Shown here: positions 1-5,773 of the stretch, one piece after another
How positions within the stretch are numbered: the first letter of the stretch is position 1
Layout: the number at the start of each line of letters is the position of its first letter
Assembly (NCBI GenBank): GCA_028707745.1
Contig: JAQWAJ010000009.1
Coordinates: 1 to 11,753, forward strand
DNA: 11,753 nucleotides
DNA from: Bacteroidales bacterium
GTDB lineage: Bacteria > Bacteroidota > Bacteroidia > Bacteroidales > UBA12481
Direction of reading: 5' to 3'
Program-made: the position numbers and the translations under genes
The notes under the pieces: generated by a model
What the model was told of the DNA's origin: nothing
Database searches by the model: none
Seen by the model: the letters and a program-made list of their open reading frames with translations, nothing else

Positions 1-86
1 CTTTTGAGTACAGCTGATAATTTAATCATTTTGTATTCGTTGTTGAGGTTTATGGCTGCAAGGTACAATTCTTCATTTGAAGCCAT
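1..86 (-). CDS. Possible 5' end of an unidentified divergent gene (partial)
   Basis: On the minus strand an ATG at 86-84 opens a frame that stays open to the window edge: 28 codons, beginning MASNEELYLAAINLNN and continuing EYKMIKLSAVLK. The composition is protein-like, and the gene would diverge from the outer-membrane-type gene at 155. I do not recognise the product. The plus strand is also open over bases 1-102, so this short stretch is weak evidence by itself. Only the flanking sequence can decide whether it is a gene. Confidence 0.28.
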   Translation of the reverse strand, partial: MASNEELYLAAINLNNEYKMIKLSAVLK

Positions 87-154
87 TCCTGGCAGCGGTT
101 AAATAATGTTAAACGGCATTTTGTATATTTACCGGCTGAAATACAACTATCATT

Positions 155-904
155 ATGGCAAAGAAAATCCTTGCCCTTGCTTTCCTGTTCTTTCCTCTTC
201 TGCTTTCTGCTCAGACGGTCAGGGATTCCTGCCTCCGGATGAACATTTTCTCCTGCCACCTGAGCGGTCAGTTGCTGGGTGGCGATATAGCGGACCGGTA
301 TGGCCCGACTTTGGGAGTGGGCGGATCCTATCTCTTTAAAACCCGGACCAATTGGGTGTTTGGACCAGATTTCACCTTCTTTTCATCGGGTAAATTTAAG
401 GAAGAGAGTATTCTGGCAGGTGTTGAGGACCCAAACGGTTGGTTTATTACCAATAACGGGGAGCCGATGCTTCCAACGATCAATGAAAGAGGATTTTATG
501 CAGGGATTAAGCTCGGAAAGATTTTCCCGGTTATCGGCCCGAATAAAAACTCAGGTTTATTGATAACTGCTTCGGCAGGTTTACTTCAATACAAGACTTT
601 TTTCAGGTTGGAGGAGTACTCAATTCCGGTTATAATCGGTGAGTATACCAAATTATTCGACCATCTCACCAATGGCTTTGCTTTGAATGAGTTCATCGGA
701 TATCTTCACATGGACAATGATCAGCCCATCAATTTCTATATTGGATTTGAGTTTCATCAGGCATGGACGGAATGCCGCCGCGACTGGAATTATGATCTTT
801 TTGGGCCGGATACCAAAGCGAGGCATGATTTCCTGTATGGGATCCGTGTAGGCTGGTTATTTCCCATCGGAAAGAAAACCACTGGTACTTATACCTATTT
901 TTAG
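155..904 (+). CDS. Secreted, probable outer-membrane beta-barrel protein of unknown function
   Basis: This is a 249-residue protein that I cannot assign to a named family. Residues 1-19 form a signal peptide: MAKK, then a hydrophobic core rich in Leu, Phe and Ala, ending LLLSA before a Gln. The protein is therefore exported, and no lipobox is visible. The mature part alternates Gly/aromatic-rich strand-like segments with polar turns (for example around YAGIKLGK, GLLITASAGLLQY and FYIGFEFHQA). It ends in a GIRVGWLFPIGKK-type strand with a final Phe, as small Bacteroidota outer-membrane barrels often do. Two Cys (CRRDW region and near residue 26) may or may not be paired. The ATG at 155 is chosen because it gives the signal peptide. 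Only 6 bases separate its stop from waaA, so the two are probably co-transcribed, which hints at an envelope role. The barrel assignment is inference. Confidence 0.8.
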   Translation: MAKKILALAFLFFPLLLSAQTVRDSCLRMNIFSCHLSGQLLGGDIADRYGPTLGVGGSYLFKTRTNWVFGPDFTFFSSGKFKEESILAGVEDPNGWFITNNGEPMLPTINERGFYAGIKLGKIFPVIGPNKNSGLLITASAGLLQYKTFFRLEEYSIPVIIGEYTKLFDHLTNGFALNEFIGYLHMDNDQPINFYIGFEFHQAWTECRRDWNYDLFGPDTKARHDFLYGIRVGWLFPIGKKTTGTYTYF

Positions 905-910
905 CAATTA

Positions 911-2152
911 GTGTTATTCCTGTATCAAATCGGGATCAGGATTTTATACCTGGTCATTCTGATCGCTTCTCCGTTTTCCCGCAGGGCCAGTCAGTGGATC
1001 TCAGGCCGGAGGGAGAACGCATCCCGTTTATCTTCCTGGAAAGCCGATAAGAATTATCTTACCCTGTGGATGCACGTTTCTTCGCTGGGTGAATTTGAGC
1101 AGGGGCGGCCGGTATTGGAACGATGGAAAAAAGAGTGCCCGGATGCCAGGATTCTGCTGAGCTTTTACAGTCCTTCAGGTTTCAATATTCGTAAAGATTA
1201 TCCGCTGGCGGATCTGGTCTTTTACCTGCCCAACGATACAAAAAAGAAGATGTCACGGCTGCTTGATCAGCTCAACCCGGATCTTTTCGTTCTGGTGAAA
1301 TACGATTTCTGGCCCAACCTCCTGCAGACTCTGAATCAGCGCAAAATTCCCGCTTTCCTGATTTCAGCCCGGTTCCGTGAGGATCAATACCTCTTTAAAA
1401 GCTGGGGCAGGGTGTTTCTGCAACAACTCCGAAGTTTTAAATGGGTGTTTGTACAGGATGAAGATTCTGCCGCACTGCTCAGAAAATACCACTTTGAACA
1501 GGTACTGGTTGCCGGCGATACCCGTGTCGATGCCGTGATGTCGGCCGACAGGAAGCCATTAAACCACGATCATGTTCCGGTTCTCATCGGGGGTAGCACC
1601 TGGCCACCTGAAGAAAAATTGCTTGCCCAACTCTGGAGAGCCGAAGAGTTCAAACCGCTGAGAGAGTCATGGAGCTTGATAATCGCTCCGCATGATATCT
1701 CTGAAGAACATCTGTGCCAGATTGAGGGACTGTTTGAGAGTGAGATTATCCGGCACAGCCGGATTGAGGGTCCGCTAACAAAGGCTCTCGGCAAGAACAG
1801 TCTTATCCTGATCGATTCAATCGGGCTTTTATCTTCACTGTATTCCCTGGCCAATCTGGCTTTCATCGGTGGTGGTTTCGGCAAAGGCATTCACAATACA
1901 TTGGAACCTGCCGCTTACGGATTGCCGGTAATTTTCGGCCCAAACTGGACCAAATTCAGGGAAGCCGGGAGCATGATCAGTGCAGGTGCCGCATTTCCGG
2001 TAAAAGATTACGATGAGTTCTCAGCCATCGTCAAAAAAATGTGTTCCGATTCAAATTTCCGCGCTGAATCAGGGAACCTGGCCCTCAATTACATGAAAAG
2101 TCAGATGGGTTCTAGTGACCTAATAATTAGGTATTTATTGGGAAAATGTTGA
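911..2152 (+). CDS. waaA: 3-deoxy-D-manno-octulosonic acid (Kdo) transferase
   Basis: WaaA (KdtA) transfers Kdo from CMP-Kdo to the lipid A precursor at the cytoplasmic face of the inner membrane, the first step of LPS inner core assembly. The 413 residues match the usual family length. Residues 1-22 are hydrophobic, as expected for the membrane anchor. The N-terminal GT-B domain has HVSSLGEFEQGRP, with Glu61 at the position of the family's catalytic base. The C-terminal domain has GSTWPPEE from residue 228, an APHDI segment where relatives have P-[RH]-[HD]-x, and GGGFGKGIHNTLEPAAYG at 320-337, followed by the VIFGPNWTKF segment that closes the CMP-Kdo site. The start is GTG at 911, 6 bases after the upstream stop. 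An ATG start would lose the membrane segment. How many Kdo residues it adds cannot be read from sequence. Confidence 0.95.
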   Translation: MLFLYQIGIRILYLVILIASPFSRRASQWISGRRENASRLSSWKADKNYLTLWMHVSSLGEFEQGRPVLERWKKECPDARILLSFYSPSGFNIRKDYPLADLVFYLPNDTKKKMSRLLDQLNPDLFVLVKYDFWPNLLQTLNQRKIPAFLISARFREDQYLFKSWGRVFLQQLRSFKWVFVQDEDSAALLRKYHFEQVLVAGDTRVDAVMSADRKPLNHDHVPVLIGGSTWPPEEKLLAQLWRAEEFKPLRESWSLIIAPHDISEEHLCQIEGLFESEIIRHSRIEGPLTKALGKNSLILIDSIGLLSSLYSLANLAFIGGGFGKGIHNTLEPAAYGLPVIFGPNWTKFREAGSMISAGAAFPVKDYDEFSAIVKKMCSDSNFRAESGNLALNYMKSQMGSSDLIIRYLLGKC

Positions 2153-2192
2153 ACAATCACTGTTCATAAATGGATATGAACCGGACAACCAT

Positions 2193-2300
2193 CTGGTAAT
2201 TAGAATCCTTAACCAGCGGGAATCCCAAATGTTAATAAGTTAGATTTCCTGGTCTGTTCCGACAGAGCTAAATTTGATAACAGGGCGAAAGTCCACTGCA
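2193..2300 (+). promoter_or_regulatory. Structured gap upstream of nrdJ, candidate leader RNA
   Basis: The 197 bases between waaA and nrdJ hold no convincing ORF but fold locally. Hairpin A pairs CTGGT (2193-2197) with ACCAG (2212-2216). Hairpin B pairs TCTGT (2253-2257) with ACAGA (2262-2266) around a TCCG tetraloop. Hairpin C pairs GGGC (2283-2286) with GTCC (2291-2294) around a GAAA tetraloop. GCGGGAA at 2217-2223 could also pair at long range with TCCCG at 2309-2313. Cobalamin-class riboswitches are a natural suspect ahead of a B12-dependent reductase, and GGGAA, GCGAAAGTCC and CCCGTTGT loosely recall their core, but spacing and sequence do not fit the consensus. Regulatory function is therefore inferred from context only. 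Confidence 0.35.
2269..2276 (+). promoter_or_regulatory. Candidate -7 promoter box for nrdJ
   Basis: TAAATTTG matches the Bacteroidota -7 consensus TAnnTTTG exactly. No convincing TTG -33 box lies about 20 bases upstream. If used, transcription would begin near 2283, leaving hairpin C (GGGC-GAAA-GTCC) at the very 5' end of the mRNA and excluding hairpins A and B from it. Confidence 0.4.
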
Positions 2301-2349
2301 AAATAAATCCCGTTGTCTAACCCATTGAGAAACACATGTTATCAGTGCC

Positions 2350-4908
2350 ATGTATATAGAAGAAATGTCAGTAAAAAAAGAAAAAGGTCGCAAGACTTAT
2401 AGTTTGATGGAAGCGGTTGAAGCATCCCGCAGGTATTTTGGAGGAGACGAATTGGCGGCTACAGTTTGGGTCAACAAATATGCGCTGAAAGATTCAGCAG
2501 GCAATATCTACGAGTTGTCGCCTGATGACATGCACCGGAGGATGGCACGCGAAATTGCCAGGATTGAACGGCGTTACCCAAATCCGATGATGGAGGAGGA
2601 GGTCTATCAGCTTTTGAAAAACTTCACCTACATCATTCCGCAAGGTGGACCTATGACCGGTATCGGCAATCCGTTTCAGATTTCGTCACTCTCAAACTGC
2701 TTTGTGATCGGAAATGAAGGATCATCCGATTCGTATGGCGGAATCATGAAGATTGATCAGGAGCAGGTTCAGCTGATGAAACGCCGCGGAGGTGTCGGTC
2801 ACGACCTGAGCCATATCCGGCCTACCATGAGCCCGGTAATGAACTCCGCACTGACCTCCACAGGAGTGGTCCCTTTTATGGAACGCTACTCCAATTCAAC
2901 CCGCGAAGTGGCCCAGGATGGCCGCCGTGGTGCCCTGATGCTCAGTATTTCGATCAAACATCCTGATGCAGAGAATTTTATCGATGCAAAAACGGTACAG
3001 GGGAAAGTCACTGGCGCCAATGTTTCGGTAAAAATCACCGATGAGTTTATGCAGGCTGTGATCAATAACACTCCGTTCAGACAGCAATTCCCAATTATTT
3101 CTGATAAACCGTCGCACGTTAAGGATATCGACGCACGCAAATTGTGGGAAAAGATCATCCACAATGCCTGGAAATCAGCCGAACCCGGTGTTTTGTTCTG
3201 GGATACGGTGATCCGGGAATCCATTCCGGATTGTTATGCCGACCTGGGATTCCAGACGGTTTCAACGAACCCCTGCGGTGAGATTCCACTCTGTCCGTAT
3301 GATTCATGCCGCTTACTGGCGATCAACCTGTATTCCTATGTGAACAATCCGTTTACCCCTGAGGCCCGGTTTGATTTCGACAAGTTCAAAAAGCATGTTC
3401 ATTATGCTCAACGCATGATGGATGACATCATTGACCTCGAGAGCGAAAAAATCGAGGCTATCATTGCCAAAATAAACGGTGACCCTGAAGATTACGAATT
3501 GAAACGGGTGGAGATCAAACTCTGGGAAAATATCCGGAAGAAAACGGAAATGGGACGCCGCACCGGTATCGGAATAACCGCTGAAGGAGATATGCTGGCA
3601 GCTCTGAATCTGACTTACGGAAGCGACATTGCCATTGATTTTGCTGTTGAGGTTCAGAAATGTCTGGCTATTGAGGCTTATCGTTCATCAGCCAGTATGG
3701 CCCGTGAACGCGGCTCATTCCCGATGTATGATGCCCAGCGCGAAAAGAACAATCCGTTTATTAACCGGATTAAGGAGGCTGATCCGGAACTGTATCAGGA
3801 GATGACCGTATCGGGAAGGCGTAATCTGGCTTTGCTGACTATTGCCCCAACCGGCACAACCAGCCTGATGTCGCAAACCACCAGCGGAATTGAACCGGTA
3901 TTTCTTCCGGTTTACCGCCGCCGCCGCAAGGTGAACCCGAACGATCCGGAATGCAAGGTTTCTTTCACGGATGCCATGGGTGACTCTTTTGAAGAGTATA
4001 ATGTCTTCCATCACAAATTCATGGATTGGATGACCATCAACGGATACGATACCACCTCGGTGAAAGATTTTTCACAGGCCCAGATTGACGAACTGGTTAA
4101 AAAATCACCATACTATAAATCGACCTCTGCAGATATCGACTGGGTAGCCAAGGTACGCATGCAGGGAGCCATTCAGAAGTGGGTTGATCACTCCATATCA
4201 GTTACGGTGAATTTGCCTAATGACATTGCCGAAAGTACGGTTGCCGATGTCTATCGCACCGCCTGGGAACATGGCTGCAAGGGGGTTACTGTTTACCGTG
4301 AAGGTTCCCGCGACGGTGTTTTACTGAAAAATAAAGAGAAAAAAGAGGAAGCCCAGCAGCATCGTGAGCATAAACGTCCCCAGGTTCTCGAAGCCGAATT
4401 GCTCCGCTTTAAAAATGATGACGAAGACTGGATGGCTTTTGTGGGGATGATGAATGGCCAGCCGTATGAAATATTCACCGGTCGTGCTGAGGAAGATACC
4501 CTGGTGATTCCGAAATCCATTAAAAAGGGCCAGATAGTAAAGGTGAAAACTGCCGAGGGCGCCCGTTACGATTTTCTCTATACCGATAAATATGGAAATC
4601 CATGTACGGTCGGCGGTTTATCTTATATGTTCGATAAAGAATTCTGGAATTATGCCAAGCTGATTTCAGGGGTCCTTCGTCATGGCATGCCGATTCCGTA
4701 TGTGGTTAACCTGGTTTCCTCCCTCAGTCTGGATAATGAAAATATCAATTCCTGGAAAGGTGGCGTAGCCCGCGCTCTGAAACAGTTCATCCCCGACGGA
4801 ACGAAAGCTTCAAAAGGAGAACACTGCTCCAATTGCGACAGCGATGAGCTGATCTACCAGGAAGGATGCCTGATTTGCACCAAGTGCGGGCATTCGAAGT
4901 GCGGATGA
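2350..4908 (+). CDS. nrdJ: Adenosylcobalamin-dependent (class II) ribonucleoside-diphosphate reductase
   Basis: NrdJ reduces ribonucleotides to deoxyribonucleotides in the cytoplasm. It uses the 5'-deoxyadenosyl radical of coenzyme B12, so it works with or without oxygen and needs no small subunit. The 852-residue protein carries the expected residues: the N-terminal redox Cys117 in SLSNCFVIG; NPCGE at 307-311 with radical Cys309 and Glu311; the second redox partner Cys320, 11 residues further on; and APTGTTSLMSQ from 499. About residues 675-815 form the TSCPD-type C-terminal domain (PYEIFTG, LISGVLRHG, INSWKGGVARALKQF). The protein ends in a Cys-rich tail with Cys826, 829, 840, 843, 846 and 851, whose last CxxC-type pairs normally relay electrons from thioredoxin to the active site. 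All key residues are present. An in-frame ATG at 2365 is an alternative start. No nrdR or B12 gene is adjacent. Confidence 0.97.
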   Translation: MYIEEMSVKKEKGRKTYSLMEAVEASRRYFGGDELAATVWVNKYALKDSAGNIYELSPDDMHRRMAREIARIERRYPNPMMEEEVYQLLKNFTYIIPQGGPMTGIGNPFQISSLSNCFVIGNEGSSDSYGGIMKIDQEQVQLMKRRGGVGHDLSHIRPTMSPVMNSALTSTGVVPFMERYSNSTREVAQDGRRGALMLSISIKHPDAENFIDAKTVQGKVTGANVSVKITDEFMQAVINNTPFRQQFPIISDKPSHVKDIDARKLWEKIIHNAWKSAEPGVLFWDTVIRESIPDCYADLGFQTVSTNPCGEIPLCPYDSCRLLAINLYSYVNNPFTPEARFDFDKFKKHVHYAQRMMDDIIDLESEKIEAIIAKINGDPEDYELKRVEIKLWENIRKKTEMGRRTGIGITAEGDMLAALNLTYGSDIAIDFAVEVQKCLAIEAYRSSASMARERGSFPMYDAQREKNNPFINRIKEADPELYQEMTVSGRRNLALLTIAPTGTTSLMSQTTSGIEPVFLPVYRRRRKVNPNDPECKVSFTDAMGDSFEEYNVFHHKFMDWMTINGYDTTSVKDFSQAQIDELVKKSPYYKSTSADIDWVAKVRMQGAIQKWVDHSISVTVNLPNDIAESTVADVYRTAWEHGCKGVTVYREGSRDGVLLKNKEKKEEAQQHREHKRPQVLEAELLRFKNDDEDWMAFVGMMNGQPYEIFTGRAEEDTLVIPKSIKKGQIVKVKTAEGARYDFLYTDKYGNPCTVGGLSYMFDKEFWNYAKLISGVLRHGMPIPYVVNLVSSLSLDNENINSWKGGVARALKQFIPDGTKASKGEHCSNCDSDELIYQEGCLICTKCGHSKCG

Positions 4909-4914
4909 TAGAGT

Positions 4915-5109
4915 AAAAAGGGAGACCGGAGAAAGATAGGGAGACCGGAGACCGGAAGAGCAGCTTTTGCAGACATTCGAGGTAAGCGACGGGGTTCCCG
5001 CCTTCGCGGGAATGACACCTCTTCGTGGGTAATTTTCATGACCCTCATCCGGTCTCCGGTCTCCCTATCTTTCTCCGGTCTCCCTTCTTCATCCGGTCTC
5101 CCCTTTTTT
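4915..5109. repeat. Long inverted repeat built from GGAGACCGG units
   Basis: Bases 4920-4956 and 5048-5084 are perfect reverse complements over 37 bases, extended to 39 by flanking A-T pairs (4918-4956 with 5048-5086), around a 91-base loop. Each arm is assembled from repeats of GGAGACCGG (on the right arm CCGGTCTCC) with an 8-base periodicity. A third right-hand unit, TCCGGTCTCCCC at 5092-5103 followed by seven T, can pair instead with the outer left unit and its A-run (4915-4930) with one bulged base. The array therefore has near-terminal inverted ends AAAAAGGG and CCCCTTTTT. No ORF with protein-like content lies inside. It may be a non-autonomous mobile or expanding palindromic repeat. Its origin is inference. 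Confidence 0.85.
4994..5013. repeat. Palindrome of the widespread TTCCCGC-GCGGGAA type inside the inverted-repeat loop
   Basis: TTCCCGC (4995-5001) and GCGGGAA (5006-5012) form a perfect 7-base-pair stem around CTTC, extended by a G-T pair. It is followed by TGACACC. From general knowledge, GTCATTCCCGC...GCGGGAA-type palindromes are dispersed in many bacterial genomes as short intergenic repeats. Here it sits inside the loop of a larger repeat, so two repeat families appear nested. Confidence 0.65.
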
Positions 5110-5118
5110 TGTGCCTCC

Positions 5119-5151
5119 TGCAACTTTTTCCCAGGTTAGGGCACTATCTTT
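5119..5151 (+). promoter_or_regulatory. Candidate ECF-type promoter of the sigma factor gene
   Basis: TGCAACTTTTT at 5119-5129 is followed, after a 15-base spacer, by TATCTTT at 5145-5151, about 20 bases before the TTG start codon. The upstream element resembles the AAC-containing -35 elements of ECF promoters. ECF sigma genes in this phylum commonly transcribe themselves. TATCTTTC is also close to the housekeeping -7 box TAnnTTTG, so a housekeeping promoter is the alternative. Confidence 0.35.
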
Positions 5152-5170
5152 CAGTAACCAATAGTCGCAA

Positions 5171-5773
5171 TTGATTCCAACCAACCAAGAGGTGTTCATG
5201 GAGATGTACACTCCCTGTCACCATGCGTTCATGGGGTATTGCCGCGGACTGACGAGTAACCGCGAAGATGCCCGGGACCTGGCAGGCGAGGCCGTGCTGA
5301 TTGTCTTTGAGAATCTGGATAAACTCCGGAAGAAAGATTCCTTCAAGGCCTATCTGTTCGGCGTTGCACGGCGGTTGCGACTGCATCAGTACCGGAGAAA
5401 CAGGTTTCGCGGGGAGTTCGATGAAAGAGTGGCGGAGATGCTGCCCGATCAGGAAACACCTCCCGATTCCCATCATGATGTGGAGGTTTTGTACAGCCTC
5501 CTTGGCAAACTACCCCCCAAACAGCGCGAATGTATTGTACTGTTTGAACTCTCGGGCTTCTCGCTCGAAGAGATCAGGCAGCTGCAGGGCGGAACGCTCT
5601 CAGGGGTGAAATCAAGGCTGAAAAGAGGACGGGAACAATTGCGATTATGGATTACACCGTCGGAAGGCCAAGGGCAGGAGGGCAAGAAGGCAGAAAGGCA
5701 GGAAGGCAAGAAGGCAGAAAGTAAAGAGTTAAGGATTAAGGCTCAGGATTTAAGTAAGGAGGAAGGCAAATGA
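5171..5773 (+). CDS. ECF-type RNA polymerase sigma factor with repeat-derived C-terminal tail
   Basis: A sigma-70 family factor of the extracytoplasmic-function type, which directs RNA polymerase to a small regulon. Region 2 spans roughly residues 9-75, with DLAGEAVLIVFENL, then SFKAYLFGVARRL for core and -10 binding. Region 4 spans 104-156: LPPKQRECIVLFELSGFSLE, then a helix-turn-helix ending GVKSRLKRGREQLR for -35 binding. A normal factor would end near Trp160. Here about 40 more residues follow, rich in Lys, Glu and Gln and containing the tandem QEGKKAER/QEGKKAES. TTG at 5171 is preferred because it keeps the residues that usually precede region 2. An ATG at 5198, with AGAGG six bases upstream, is a real alternative. 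An in-frame stop at 5162 excludes longer forms. It overlaps the next gene by ATGA, so the downstream membrane protein is the likely regulator. Confidence 0.9.
   Translation: MIPTNQEVFMEMYTPCHHAFMGYCRGLTSNREDARDLAGEAVLIVFENLDKLRKKDSFKAYLFGVARRLRLHQYRRNRFRGEFDERVAEMLPDQETPPDSHHDVEVLYSLLGKLPPKQRECIVLFELSGFSLEEIRQLQGGTLSGVKSRLKRGREQLRLWITPSEGQGQEGKKAERQEGKKAESKELRIKAQDLSKEEGK
5673..5720 (+). repeat. Two tandem 24-base repeats inside the sigma factor's 3' end
   Basis: Copies at 5673-5696 and 5697-5720 differ at one base (G5680 versus A5704). Each is a purine-rich unit of GGCAGGA, GGCAAGAA and GGCAGAAA type, itself made of imperfect 8-base subunits. As 24 is a multiple of 3, each copy encodes the same eight residues, QEGKKAE plus Arg or Ser. 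Similar AAGG-rich sequence continues to the next start codon, suggesting intergenic repeat DNA now read as protein. Confidence 0.85.
5755..5762 (+). promoter_or_regulatory. Strong Shine-Dalgarno sequence for the membrane partner gene
   Basis: TAAGGAGG is a full anti-Shine-Dalgarno match, 7 bases before the ATG at 5770. No comparable site precedes the other genes here, in keeping with the phylum's usual weak use of such sites. It lies inside the sigma gene's last codons, so it can feed translation of the overlapping gene directly. Confidence 0.65.

Larger units (their letters stand above)
4915..5110 (+). terminator. Possible factor-independent terminator of nrdJ formed by the inverted repeat
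   Basis: The inverted repeat begins within 10 bases of the nrdJ stop. Its outermost pairing ends in CCCC followed by seven T at 5104-5110, the layout of an intrinsic terminator on the plus strand. The loop is far longer than in ordinary terminators, so folding would have to compete with inner structures. It would separate nrdJ from the sigma factor gene. Confidence 0.4.

Noticed and set aside
124..131. TATATTTA, a near match to the -7 promoter box, 24 bases before the gene at 155
   Set aside because: Position 8 differs from TAnnTTTG and no TTG lies at the right distance upstream. The region is AT-rich enough for a chance match.
2211..2320. Cobalamin riboswitch in the nrdJ leader
   Set aside because: GGGAA, GCGAAAGTCC and CCCGTTGT occur in the right order but about 60 bases separate the first two and the central core does not match, so it is not annotated as a riboswitch.
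3715..4014. 99-codon minus-strand frame inside nrdJ
   Set aside because: It overlaps a conserved stretch of nrdJ, including the APTGTT region, and has no start signal or recognisable content.
4854..5123. 89-codon minus-strand frame across the inverted repeat
   Set aside because: It overlaps the nrdJ 3' end and reads through GGAGACC repeats, giving low-complexity Arg/Pro/Glu peptide with no family resemblance.
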